From contig DJRC01000046.1 in assembly GCA_002437735.1 (NCBI GenBank), positions 1 through 20,228 of the forward strand: a stretch of 20,228 nt of DNA. The letters run 5' to 3'. The notes under the pieces were generated by a model. It did no database searches. It was not told the DNA's origin and was given only the letters and a program-made list of their open reading frames with translations. This document shows, piece by piece, positions 1 to 7,522 of this stretch (position 1 is its first letter; the number at the start of each line of letters is the position of its first letter). Source of the stretch: Oscillospiraceae bacterium UBA6370. GTDB lineage: Bacteria > Bacillota > Clostridia > Oscillospirales > Oscillospiraceae. A program made the position numbers and the translations under genes.

Positions 1-598
1 CGGAAATGGACTGCACCGCCTGACGCAGCACATCGTCCGCGATCTCAAAGGCGTTGGCGAAGGTGATCTTCTGATCGGTCGCATGCTTGAGGCGCTCGTT
101 GGGGATAATGACGAGGGAATCGACCTTGCCCTGCAGCTCCTCGATGCCCTTTTCGGCCTGCTGCATCCGGCGGCGGCCCTCAAAGCCGAACGGCTTGGTG
201 ACGACGCCGACGGTCAGGATGCCCTGCTCACGGGCGATCTCGGCCACAATGGGCGCGCCGCCCGTGCCGGTGCCGCCGCCCATGCCGGCGGTGATGAACA
301 CCATGTCGGTATCCTCCAGCGCCTTGGAGATCTGGGCGCGGCTCTCCTCCGCACTCTTGCGGCCCACCTCGGGGTCGCTGCCGGCGCCCTGACCATGGGT
401 CAGCTTCTCGCCGATCTGAATTTTATAGGTGGCGCTAGAAACGTTGAGCGCCTGCTTATCGGTATTGACCGCGACGAAATCCACGCCGCGGGTCCCGGAA
501 CGCACCATGCGGTTGACCACGTTGTTGCCGCCGCCGCCGACGCCGATGACCTTGATCCTGACGACGTTTTCAACGCCGGTATCCAATCCGAATGCCAT
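1..598 (-). CDS. ftsZ: Cell division protein FtsZ (N-terminal 199 residues, cut by window edge)
   Basis: Tubulin-like GTPase that polymerises into the Z ring at mid-cell and recruits the divisome. The visible part is the GTP-binding domain: a glycine-rich VIGVGGGGNNVVNRM segment at residues 17-31, the tubulin signature loop GMGGGTGTGGAP at 105-116, and VTKPFGFEGRRR at 133-144. Reading is open to the window edge and stops just before the expected catalytic T7 loop, so the C-terminal half and the tail that binds partners are missing. The start is the ATG at 598-596, preceded at 7 nt by a TAGGAGG ribosome-binding site. It is the last visible gene of the dcw cluster, 143 nt downstream of ftsQ, and has its own good promoter in that gap, so it is probably expressed partly independently. 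The family assignment is certain. Confidence 0.98.
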   Translation of the reverse strand, partial: MAFGLDTGVENVVRIKVIGVGGGGNNVVNRMVRSGTRGVDFVAVNTDKQALNVSSATYKIQIGEKLTHGQGAGSDPEVGRKSAEESRAQISKALEDTDMVFITAGMGGGTGTGGAPIVAEIAREQGILTVGVVTKPFGFEGRRRMQQAEKGIEELQGKVDSLVIIPNERLKHATDQKITFANAFEIADDVLRQAVQSIS

Positions 599-683
599 AT
601 CGGTTCCTCCTACTATCTCTTGTAGAATGCGGGCGGTTCATGTCGGTGCCGCCACAACATCAAGTGTATTCTGAAGCAAGTCT

Positions 684-712
684 ATTGTATAACGCTTTTT
701 CCTCGCGGTCAA
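684..712 (-). promoter_or_regulatory. Probable sigma-A promoter of ftsZ
   Basis: On the minus strand a TTGACC -35 (712-707) is separated by exactly 17 bp from a TACAAT -10 (689-684); each matches the consensus in five of six positions. Transcription would start near 677, giving an ftsZ leader of about 80 nt. A short inverted repeat (CGCGG ... CCGCG, about 704-720) overlaps the -35 and could be an operator or the end of the ftsQ message. Confidence 0.7.
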
Positions 713-741
713 TAGCCGCGCGCGATTTCCCGAAAACTTTT

Positions 742-1518
742 TTACGCGCCCGGCGCGGACGGGATAAAGTGCGTTTCGCCCTTGGATTTGAGCAGCATAT
801 AGTTGATCTCGCCCGTCTCGTTCGACTCCAGACCGTTCACCACATCCTGCACATTGCGGAAAATATAGTCCAGATCGGAATCCCACGGGAGGCGCACGGT
901 GAAGCGGCCCAGATAGGTAAAGGTGATTGCCTCGGCATCAGACAGGTCGACGCTCCCGATGCCCGCGAGCATACCGTAACGGCTCGCCGTCTGCACCAGC
1001 GTGAGCAGCGTATCCGCCGTCAGCGTTTTCTCCGCGCCGAGCGAGAGCTGCGCGCTCAGCGCGGGCGACTCCGGCTCGACGCCCGTAATGCCCGGGCAGC
1101 CGGACGGCAGCGTATCGGTCCGTTCGAGGAGCTTTCCGTTTTCGCTGATGAGCCAATAGCCCTCCGGCGTGACGACGCCCGCCGCCGCCGCGCACTCCCG
1201 CACCGTGATAACGATGGTGTCGGGCAGAGCGCGGTTGATCGTCGCCTCCCCCACATAGGGCAGCTTTTCAAAAATGGCCTGCGCGGCGCTGTACTTGTTG
1301 AGCAGGAAGAGGTTATCCTCGATCTCGATGCCCGAGGCCGCGACGACCTCCTCGCTCGTGTAGCGCGCGTTGCCGCTCACCGTGATGCTCTGCACCTTGA
1401 AGAAAACGGTCAGCGCCGCGACGACCGCGCAGACGATGAGCAGGATGCACAAGAGCTTCGTCAAGAAAGAAAATCTTCCCCGCCGGCGTCTGCGATTCGT
1501 GCTGCGATTTCGTGCCAT
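742..1518 (-). CDS. ftsQ: Cell division protein FtsQ/DivIB
   Basis: Bitopic divisome protein that links with FtsL and the FtsW-PBP synthase at the septum. The 258-residue product has an arginine-rich cytoplasmic start (RNRSTNRRRRRGR), one membrane segment at about residues 18-40, and a POTRA-type domain at about 43-108 (VQSITVSGNARYTSEEVV ... LPYVGEATINRALPDTIVITV), followed by a C-terminal beta domain. The start ATG (1518-1516) has AAAGGA 10 nt upstream. It lies 22 nt after the murA stop codon, so the two are probably co-transcribed. Length and layout fit the short FtsQ/DivIB of Firmicutes. Sequence conservation outside POTRA is low, as is usual for the family. Confidence 0.92.
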   Translation of the reverse strand: MARNRSTNRRRRRGRFSFLTKLLCILLIVCAVVAALTVFFKVQSITVSGNARYTSEEVVAASGIEIEDNLFLLNKYSAAQAIFEKLPYVGEATINRALPDTIVITVRECAAAAGVVTPEGYWLISENGKLLERTDTLPSGCPGITGVEPESPALSAQLSLGAEKTLTADTLLTLVQTASRYGMLAGIGSVDLSDAEAITFTYLGRFTVRLPWDSDLDYIFRNVQDVVNGLESNETGEINYMLLKSKGETHFIPSAPGA

Positions 1519-1540
1519 AGCTTTTGTATCCTTTTCGTTT

Positions 1541-2797
1541 CTATGTAGTCTCCCGGCGGATCTGTGCGCCGAGCGAGGCCAGGCCGCGCTCGATGGCGTC
1601 GTACCCGCGGTCGATGTGCGCGAGCTCCGTCACGCGGGTCGTGCCCTCGGCGGAAAGCCCCGCGATCACCAGCGCCGCGCCGCCGCGCAGGTCGGTGCAT
1701 TTGACCGCCGCGCCGTGCAGCGACTTTACGCCGTTCACCACCGCCACGCGTCCCGCGACGCGGATCTCCGCGCCCATGCGCGAGAGCTCGTCAACGTGTC
1801 GGTAGCGGTTTTCAAAAATGTTCTCGACAAAGACCGTGCAGCCCTCGCTCTTGAGCAGCGCCGCCATCAGCACCGGCTGGGCGTCGGTCGGAAAGCCCGG
1901 GTAGGGCGCGGTGCGCACGGGGCGCACGGAGCGCAGCGCTCCGGTCGAACGCAGGGAAACGGCGTCCGCCTCGCTCCTCACCTCGCAGCCGCTCTCGGCG
2001 AGCGCGAGCGCCACGGTGGACACCGCGCGGTAGTCCACGCCGGTGAGCCGGACCTCGCCGCCCGCCGCCGCCGCGGCGCAGAGGTAGGTCGCGCAGACGA
2101 TGCGGTCCCCGATGACGCGGTGCGTACAGCCGTGCAGCGCCGCGCCGCCCTCGACCGTGATGATGGAGCCGCCCGCGCCGTTCACCCGCGCGCCCATGCT
2201 TCGCAGCAGCGTCTGAAGATCGACGATCTCCGGCTCGCGGGCCGCGTTGTAGATGACACTTGTGCCCTCCGCGCCGCAGGCGGCAAGAATGGCGTTCTCC
2301 GTCGCGCCGACGCTCGGAATGGCAAGCGTGATGTCCGCGGCGCGCAGCCCCCTTGCCGTACAGCGCAGCTCGCCGCCGCGCTCGGTGATCTCCGCGCCCA
2401 GCTCGCGCAGGGCGGCCAGGTGCAGGTCGATGGGCCGCGGGCCGAGCTCGCAACCGCCGGGGTAGGACAAGACCGCTTCCCCCTGCCGCGCGAGGATCGC
2501 GCCCAGAAAAATGACGGACGAGCGCATTTCGCGCATCAGCTCGTCGGGAATGTCGCAGCGCGCCATCGGCGCGGTGTCCACCTCCAGCGCCGTGCCGTCG
2601 CGCCGCACGCGGCAGCCAAGGTGCCGCAGGATGGCAATGGACGCGTCCACGTCGCGCAGATGCGGACAGTTCTCGATGCGGCAGACGCCCCGCGCGAGGA
2701 TCGTCGCCGCCAGCACGGGCAGAACGCTGTTCTTGCTGCCCTGTATCGTCAGTTCTCCGTGAAGCGGCGCGCCGCCCTCGATGCTCAGATAGCTCAT
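1541..2797 (-). CDS. murA: UDP-N-acetylglucosamine 1-carboxyvinyltransferase (MurA)
   Basis: Cytoplasmic enzyme that transfers enolpyruvate from PEP to UDP-GlcNAc, the first committed step of peptidoglycan synthesis. The 418-residue product carries the substrate-binding GSKNS motif (20-24, canonical GAKNA), the loop YPGGCELGPRPIDLH (112-126) with the catalytic Cys at 116, the general-base Asp at 305 (FPTDAQP) and Arg397 in HIDRGY. Because the loop has Cys and not Asp, the enzyme should be fosfomycin-sensitive, going by family knowledge. The start was set at the ATG 2797-2795 because GGGAGGA lies at a proper distance, while an in-frame ATG 11 codons upstream has no such site and adds residues unlike the family. 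It follows a gap from the cluster's first half, which is interrupted by a convergent gene. Confidence 0.96.
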   Translation of the reverse strand: MSYLSIEGGAPLHGELTIQGSKNSVLPVLAATILARGVCRIENCPHLRDVDASIAILRHLGCRVRRDGTALEVDTAPMARCDIPDELMREMRSSVIFLGAILARQGEAVLSYPGGCELGPRPIDLHLAALRELGAEITERGGELRCTARGLRAADITLAIPSVGATENAILAACGAEGTSVIYNAAREPEIVDLQTLLRSMGARVNGAGGSIITVEGGAALHGCTHRVIGDRIVCATYLCAAAAAGGEVRLTGVDYRAVSTVALALAESGCEVRSEADAVSLRSTGALRSVRPVRTAPYPGFPTDAQPVLMAALLKSEGCTVFVENIFENRYRHVDELSRMGAEIRVAGRVAVVNGVKSLHGAAVKCTDLRGGAALVIAGLSAEGTTRVTELAHIDRGYDAIERGLASLGAQIRRETT

Positions 2798-2849
2798 GTG
2801 CCGTTCCTCCCTTTCCCGATGGGTCAACAAACTAAGCCATAGTATGCGC

Positions 2850-2865
2850 CCACGGTGCGCCGTGG
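2850..2865. repeat. Short inverted repeat between murA and the divergent phosphatase-fold gene
   Basis: A 6-bp perfect inverted repeat (CCACGG, 4-nt loop, CCGTGG) lies in the 152-bp region from which murA (leftward) and the membrane phosphatase-fold gene (rightward) diverge. It could be an operator or an RNA hairpin in the murA leader. It has no T-run, so it is not a terminator. Confidence 0.35.
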
Positions 2866-2912
2866 TTCCGGCGTGGGAGGAAAAGGGGGTGTACTTTCGC
2901 GGTGTTTTATGG

Positions 2913-2918
2913 TAAAAT
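2913..2918 (+). promoter_or_regulatory. Possible extended -10 promoter of the phosphatase-fold gene
   Basis: TAAAAT at 2913-2918 is preceded by TGG (2910-2912), an extended -10 arrangement, about 32 nt upstream of the chosen ATG. The -35 region (TGTACT at 2890-2895) is poor. On the other strand a weak TTGGAT / 18 bp / TAAAAC pair (2933-2904) could drive murA from the same segment. Confidence 0.4.
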
Positions 2919-2949
2919 TCCGAAAGAATCCAAAAGCGAGGTCTATGCC

Positions 2950-4050
2950 ATGAAAGGAAAAACGATCGGCAAAACGCTCGGGCTTGTGCTGCTCGCGCTG
3001 CTTATTCTCGTCGTGCTGTACGTCGTCTATGTGTTCGCGAGCTACCACCGCGTCGGCGATCAAAGCCTCAGCGTGATGCATTGCAGCGGCAAGGACGCAG
3101 TCCCCATGGAGGGCGCGGTCGAGACCGGCGCCGTCTACCGCGTTTCGTCCGCGAACGCGGGCTTTGGCGCGTACAGCGCCGACTACAGCTTCTTCATGGA
3201 CGGCGGCCGGGAGAGCCGCGCCCGCAGCCGGCAGACGGTCGACGAAAATATGCGCGGCATCGTCGCGTTCGTCAAAGACCTTTCGCCCGATTTCGCTCTC
3301 TTTCAGGAGGTCGACACCGACGGCACACGCAGTTGGCATATCGACGAGACCGCCTATCTGAGCGACGCCATGAAGGGGTGCGAATACGACGAGGTCTTCG
3401 CGCAGAATTACGACAGCCCCTATCTTTTCTATCCGCTCATTCAACCCCATGGGGCGAATCAATCCGGCATCGCGACGCTTTCGCGCCACCCCATCGCCTC
3501 CGCCGTGCGGCGGGAGCTGCCGGTGGAGAACGGCTTTATGAAGCTCCTCGACCTCGACCGCTGCTATTCGGTCAGCCGCATCCCGACGGCGAACGGCAGG
3601 GAGCTTGTCCTCTATAATCTCCACCTTTCCGCCTACACCTCGGACGGCACCATCGCCACCGAGCAGCTCGCGCTGCTGTGCGCGGATATGCTCACGGAAT
3701 ACGAGGCGGGAAATTACTGCATCGCGGGCGGCGATTTCAATAAGGACTTACTCGGCAATTCGCCGGAGGTCTTTGGCGTGACCGCCGGGGAAAACGACAC
3801 ATGGGCACAGCCCATTCCGGAGGGAACGATCCCCGCGGGACTGACGCTCGTCGCGCCCTTCGACGCGGAGGCGCCCGTTGCCTCCTGCCGCACGGCGTCC
3901 GAGCCGTACAGCGTCGAGACGACCTTCCGCCTGACGGTGGACGGCTTCCTCGTGAGCGATAATGTGGAGGTCGTGGACAGCGCCGTAGTGGACGCCGGCT
4001 TCCTCTACTCCGACCACAATCCCGTGTGGATGGATTTTACGCTCAACTGA
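2950..4050 (+). CDS. Membrane-anchored endonuclease/exonuclease/phosphatase-family hydrolase
   Basis: A 366-residue protein with one N-terminal membrane segment (about residues 8-30, GLVLLALLILVVLYVVYVF) and an extracytoplasmic metal-dependent hydrolase domain of the DNase I / exonuclease III / inositol-phosphatase / sphingomyelinase superfamily. The family's metal and catalytic residues are visible in order: FQEVD (Glu120), YNLHLSA (His225), GGDFN (Asp262, Asn264) and SDHNP (Asp355, His356). The start is the ATG at 2950, with GAGGT 7 nt upstream; an in-frame ATG at 2902 lies within the likely promoter. It is read against the dcw genes and sits tail-to-tail with murG, with its own terminator. 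The substrate cannot be read from sequence: the location outside the membrane favours a phosphodiester such as a phospholipid head group, teichoic-acid-like polymer, nucleotide or extracellular DNA. Confidence 0.88.
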   Translation: MKGKTIGKTLGLVLLALLILVVLYVVYVFASYHRVGDQSLSVMHCSGKDAVPMEGAVETGAVYRVSSANAGFGAYSADYSFFMDGGRESRARSRQTVDENMRGIVAFVKDLSPDFALFQEVDTDGTRSWHIDETAYLSDAMKGCEYDEVFAQNYDSPYLFYPLIQPHGANQSGIATLSRHPIASAVRRELPVENGFMKLLDLDRCYSVSRIPTANGRELVLYNLHLSAYTSDGTIATEQLALLCADMLTEYEAGNYCIAGGDFNKDLLGNSPEVFGVTAGENDTWAQPIPEGTIPAGLTLVAPFDAEAPVASCRTASEPYSVETTFRLTVDGFLVSDNVEVVDSAVVDAGFLYSDHNPVWMDFTLN

Positions 4051-4060
4051 ATATGCTCTG

Positions 4061-4088
4061 AGCCTGCGGCTTGCGCCGCAGGCTTTTT
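4061..4088 (+). terminator. Rho-independent terminator of the phosphatase-fold gene
   Basis: Perfect 10-bp stem (AGCCTGCGGC / GCCGCAGGCT) with a TTGC loop, followed by a T-run (4084-4088). The T-run is present only in the plus direction; read leftward, as for murG, there is a hairpin without a U-tract. Confidence 0.9.
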
Positions 4089-4089
4089 C

Positions 4090-5211
4090 TCACTTTACAA
4101 GCGCCATGACGGTCTCATAGATGCGCTCGGTCGCGTCGCGCACGCCGAGTCGGAGCGAAGCCTCGTGCATCGCCGCGAGCCGCGTTTCGTCGCGCAGCAG
4201 CGCGGCGGCCTCCGAGAACAGACGCTTGCCGTCCAGCCCCTCCTCGGGCAGGACGAGCGCCGCGCCGTGCTCGCCGAGCACGGCGGCGTTTTTCTCCTGA
4301 TGGTGGTTCGTCACATTCGGCGACGGCACGAGGATGGCCGGTACGCCGAGCGCCGTCAGCTCGCTGAGCGTGGACGCGCCCGCGCGGCAGATCACAAGAT
4401 CGGCGGCGCGCATGACGTCCGCCATGTCATAGATATACTCGCGCACGTCGAGCGAGGGATGGTCGCGCAGATCCACGCCGTACCCACTCACCCACTCGTG
4501 CATTTTCTGCCAGCCGAGCGAGCCGACGGAATGGACGTGGTGGAACGGCTCCTTTGCCGCCTCGAGGTAGAGAAGCTCTGCCGTGACGCGATTCATGTTC
4601 CCCGCGCCGAGGCTGCCCCAGAACGAAACGATGAGCGGGCGGCCGTCGTCCACGCCGAGCTTTTCCTTGGCCTGCGCCTTTGTCTGCGTGAAGAAGTCGC
4701 CGCGCACCGGCGTACCGGTGACGACCACGCGGTCCTTGTGCTTATAATACTGCCGGCAATCCTCAAAGCCGACAAGAATGCGGTCGCAATGGTTCTCGAG
4801 CAGTCGGGTCGTCAGCCCCGGCACGGCGTTCGACTCGTGCACCACCGTCGGGATGCCGCGCGCGTGGCCGTAGCGCACGATGGGATAGCTTGCGTAGCCG
4901 CCCGTGCCGACAATGAGGTCGGGCTGAAATTCATCGAGAATGGCGTCCGCCTCACGCTTCGCGTGCATCAGATTGCGCACGGAGACGAGGTTGTGGCGCA
5001 GCTCCTTCGGCTGAAGGGAGCGGTGGAAGGACGAGATGTTGACCGTTCGGAACGGATAGGGCGTGTGCGCGATCAGGTCGCGCTCCAGTCCGCGCTCCGC
5101 GCCGACGAAGAGAATGCGGGTCTTCGGATCCCTCTCCCGCAGGAAGCCCGCGAGCGCCAGCGCGGGGTTGACGTGTCCCGCCGTGCCGCCGCAGGTGAAA
5201 ATAACGTTCAT
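4090..5211 (-). CDS. murG: UDP-GlcNAc : lipid I N-acetylglucosaminyltransferase (MurG)
   Basis: Membrane-associated GT-B glycosyltransferase that adds GlcNAc to lipid I to make lipid II on the inner face of the membrane. The 373-residue product shows the N-terminal loop GGTAGHVNPALAL (8-20), GTGGYASYP (102-110), HESNAVPGL (125-133), and in the donor-binding domain CRAGASTLSEL (275-285) and NHHQEKNA (302-309). The second glycine-rich loop reads SFWGSLGAGNMN (196-207), where most homologues have GGSLGA, so a Trp replaces the first Gly. The start ATG 5211-5209 was chosen because GGGGG stands 9 nt upstream and the protein then starts with the canonical MNVIFTCGGT; a longer reading adds 17 charged residues. 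It lies 64 nt after ftsW, with an 8-bp hairpin in the gap. Confidence 0.96.
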   Translation of the reverse strand: MNVIFTCGGTAGHVNPALALAGFLRERDPKTRILFVGAERGLERDLIAHTPYPFRTVNISSFHRSLQPKELRHNLVSVRNLMHAKREADAILDEFQPDLIVGTGGYASYPIVRYGHARGIPTVVHESNAVPGLTTRLLENHCDRILVGFEDCRQYYKHKDRVVVTGTPVRGDFFTQTKAQAKEKLGVDDGRPLIVSFWGSLGAGNMNRVTAELLYLEAAKEPFHHVHSVGSLGWQKMHEWVSGYGVDLRDHPSLDVREYIYDMADVMRAADLVICRAGASTLSELTALGVPAILVPSPNVTNHHQEKNAAVLGEHGAALVLPEEGLDGKRLFSEAAALLRDETRLAAMHEASLRLGVRDATERIYETVMALVK

Positions 5212-5234
5212 GCCTTCCGTCCCCCTTTCTTCCT

Positions 5235-5258
5235 CGCGGCGGTCTGTTTTCCGCCGCG
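5235..5258 (-). repeat. Intercistronic hairpin between ftsW and murG
   Basis: Perfect 8-bp GC inverted repeat (CGCGGCGG / CCGCCGCG) with an 8-nt loop in the 64-nt gap between ftsW and murG, about 10 nt upstream of the murG ribosome-binding site. On the message it would be a stable hairpin without a T-run, more consistent with RNA processing or translational tuning than with termination. Confidence 0.5.
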
Positions 5259-5275
5259 GCATATTTTTGAGCTTT

Positions 5276-6463
5276 TCAGCTTGGCGGCATCTGCCGCGAG
5301 ACGCTCAGCACCACGCCCATTTCCGCGAGCTGGATGGCGAGCGCCGTGCCGCCGTAGCTGAAGAACGGCAGCGAGATGCCGGTGTTCGGCACCAGATTCG
5401 TCACGACCGCGATGTTCAGAAACACCTGCAGCGCGATCTGCGTGGTAATGCCCACAACAAGAAGGCTGCCGAAGCGGTCGCGCGCGTGGAGCGCGATCCA
5501 ATAGCCGCGGATGATGAGCAGCGCGAAGATGGCCATGATGAGCGTTGCGCCGATCAGGCCGAGCTCCTCGCAGACGATGGAGAAAATGCAGTCGTTGTGC
5601 TCCTCGGGCAGGAAGAGGAACTTCTGCCGGCTCTTGCCGAGGCCGAGGCCGAGGAGACCTCCCGAGCCGATGGCGATGAGGCTCTGGCGCGTCTGGTAGC
5701 CCGTGCCGGTCTTGAACGCGTCGTTGAGCGGGTCGAGCCAGATGGCAATGCGCGAGGAGTTGTAGGTGATCAGTCCGGAAAGGAAGGCATACGCCACCGC
5801 CGCGATACCGCCGATACCGATGCCGACCCAGTAGCCTTGGATGCCGCCGACGAACATCATCGCCGCACCGATGCCGAGAATGAGCACGGTGCCGGAAAGG
5901 TGCGGCTCGAAGTACATCAGCGCCGCAATGAGGACAAGGATAAAGCCGTAGGGCAGAATGCCGTAGCGGAGCGTCCTCATTTTGTCCTTCTTTTTGGAGA
6001 TGCTGTCGGCAAAATAAAGGATGACGCCGAGCTTGGCGATCTCCGACGGCTGGAACCGCATCGTGGTACCGGGGATCCCAAGCCAGCGCGTCGCGCCATG
6101 GCTGGTGATGCCGATGCCGGGAACGATGACCGCCGCCAGCAATATAATGGAAACGCCCAGCGCGATCTTCGACACCGCGCGGAAGCGCGCATAGTTGATG
6201 CGCCCGATACCAACCATAAAAACAAGACCGAGCAGGGCAAAGCCTGCCTGCCGCTTGAAGTAGTACAGCGGGTCGCCCGACTCATAATAGGCGGAGGGGA
6301 AGCTCGCCGAGAGCAGCATGATGAGCCCCACGCCGGTGAGCAGCAGCACGAGCAGGAGGAACGGCACGTCGATGGGGCCGCGGCCCGCCTCCTTCGCGGC
6401 GGCCTCCATGCGCTTCATGTGCTCGCGCTGCTCGCGCCGCAGCTCGCGCTCTTCCTTCGTCAT
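5276..6463 (-). CDS. ftsW: SEDS-family peptidoglycan polymerase FtsW (SpoVE type)
   Basis: Polytopic glycosyltransferase that polymerises lipid II at the septum together with a class B PBP. The 395-residue product has a charged cytoplasmic N-terminus of about 30 residues, then about ten hydrophobic segments. Hallmarks: GATRWLGIPGTTMRFQPSEIAKL (123-145, family GARRW..FQPSE), the PEEHNDCIFSIVCEELG loop (286-302) with the conserved Asp at 291, and the C-terminal LVPNTGISLPFFSYGGTA (357-374). The start ATG at 6463 has a strong GGGAGGTGA site. It lies 38 nt after mraY, where murD is often found. In Bacillus the paralogues FtsW and SpoVE share these motifs, so a sporulation-specific role cannot be separated by sequence; its place in the dcw cluster favours division. 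Confidence 0.94.
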   Translation of the reverse strand: MTKEERELRREQREHMKRMEAAAKEAGRGPIDVPFLLLVLLLTGVGLIMLLSASFPSAYYESGDPLYYFKRQAGFALLGLVFMVGIGRINYARFRAVSKIALGVSIILLAAVIVPGIGITSHGATRWLGIPGTTMRFQPSEIAKLGVILYFADSISKKKDKMRTLRYGILPYGFILVLIAALMYFEPHLSGTVLILGIGAAMMFVGGIQGYWVGIGIGGIAAVAYAFLSGLITYNSSRIAIWLDPLNDAFKTGTGYQTRQSLIAIGSGGLLGLGLGKSRQKFLFLPEEHNDCIFSIVCEELGLIGATLIMAIFALLIIRGYWIALHARDRFGSLLVVGITTQIALQVFLNIAVVTNLVPNTGISLPFFSYGGTALAIQLAEMGVVLSVSRQMPPS

Positions 6464-6501
6464 GCCGGTTCACCTCCCCTCATCGTTTTTTGGAATGTGC
6501 T

Positions 6502-7491
6502 TTAGAAATGGTATCTTCCGATCACGCCCCAGAGCGCCAGCATACAGAACACGGCGGAGACGAGCGTGAAGATGGTCACGAGCTTGACCTCGCTCCAGCC
6601 GCAGAGCTCAAAATGGTGGTGCAGCGGTGCCATCTTGAAGATGCGCTTGCCGTGCGTCGCCTTGAAGTAGGCGACCTGAATGATGTCCGAAAGCGTCTCG
6701 CAGATGTAGACGATGCCGACGAGCAGCAGCACGAGCGGCATATCGTAGGCGAACGCCAGTCCCGCCACCGCACCGCCGAGGAAGAGCGAGCCGGTGTCGC
6801 CCATGAAGACCTTGGCGGGGTGGAAGTTGTAGACGAGGAAGCCGATGAGTCCGCCGACCATCGCCGCGGCAAAAACGCCGAGATCGTTCTCATAGCCCCA
6901 CCATGAGCCGACCACCGCGAAGAACAGCGCCACCGGCACCGTCACGCTGCCAGCCAGACCGTCGATGCCGTCGGTGATGTTGACGGCGTTGACCGTGCCG
7001 ACGATGACAAAGGCCGCAAAGATCATGTAGACGACCCAGTTGAGAATGATGTAGGTGTTCGCGAACGGAATGTAGAGGTTCGGCGTCAGCATCCCCTCAT
7101 AGCGCATTAGGCAGAGAAACACCACCGCCGCGGCAAGCTGGAGGGCAAACTTCTGGATCGCCGTCAAGCCGAGGTTCCGGTGCAGCTTCACCTTCTGAAA
7201 ATCGTCAAGGAAGCCGATCAAGCCGAACACGGCGGCAAAGGCAAACACATAGAGATGCGCGAAGCTGCCCGCACGCATGGCGTCCCAGCCGAACACGAGA
7301 ATGGTGACGAGGATGCCGAAAATGAACATCAGTCCGCCCATCGTCGGCGTACCGGACTTGCCGGCGTGCCAGGTCGGGCCGTCCTCGCGGATGCTCTGTC
7401 CCGCCTTGAGCCTGCGCAGCTCGGGGAGCAGAAAGCGTCCGGTGACAAGCGTGATGAGAAAGCTCACAATGCAGGCAGCGATCAGTTTCAT
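6502..7491 (-). CDS. mraY: Phospho-N-acetylmuramoyl-pentapeptide-transferase (MraY)
   Basis: Integral membrane enzyme that attaches phospho-MurNAc-pentapeptide to undecaprenyl phosphate, giving lipid I. The 329-residue protein has about ten membrane helices and all family motifs: SGTPTMGG (46-53), the aspartate pair in FLDDFQK (94-100, Asp96/97), NAVNITDGIDGLAG (168-181, Asp174 and Asp177), HPAKVFMGDTGSLF (224-237, Asp232) and MAPLHHHFE (287-295). The start ATG 7491 is preceded by GGAGGG. A small GC hairpin (7506-7522, 6-bp stem) directly abuts that ribosome-binding site in the 42-nt gap after murE, the position where murF usually lies. Confidence 0.97.
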   Translation of the reverse strand: MKLIAACIVSFLITLVTGRFLLPELRRLKAGQSIREDGPTWHAGKSGTPTMGGLMFIFGILVTILVFGWDAMRAGSFAHLYVFAFAAVFGLIGFLDDFQKVKLHRNLGLTAIQKFALQLAAAVVFLCLMRYEGMLTPNLYIPFANTYIILNWVVYMIFAAFVIVGTVNAVNITDGIDGLAGSVTVPVALFFAVVGSWWGYENDLGVFAAAMVGGLIGFLVYNFHPAKVFMGDTGSLFLGGAVAGLAFAYDMPLVLLLVGIVYICETLSDIIQVAYFKATHGKRIFKMAPLHHHFELCGWSEVKLVTIFTLVSAVFCMLALWGVIGRYHF

Positions 7492-7505
7492 AGCGTGTTC
7501 CCTCC

Positions 7506-7522
7506 GCCGCGCAGAGCGCGGC
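7506..7522 (-). repeat. Hairpin next to the mraY ribosome-binding site
   Basis: GCCGCG / CGCGGC with a 5-nt loop (6-bp stem), ending one base before the GGAGGG of mraY (complement of 7500-7505). No T-run follows. It could act in mRNA processing or limit ribosome access. Confidence 0.4.

Noticed and set aside
1370..2842. 490-codon plus-strand frame opposite murA and ftsQ
   Set aside because: Antisense to two well-supported genes, biased composition and no motif.
2824..3624. 266-codon minus-strand frame opposite the phosphatase-fold gene
   Set aside because: The plus-strand frame has all catalytic motifs of its family and a ribosome-binding site; this one has neither.
5063..6505. 480-codon plus-strand frame opposite ftsW
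   Set aside because: Antisense to a certain membrane protein; composition (Asp, Glu, His, Arg rich) is the usual complement of hydrophobic codons.
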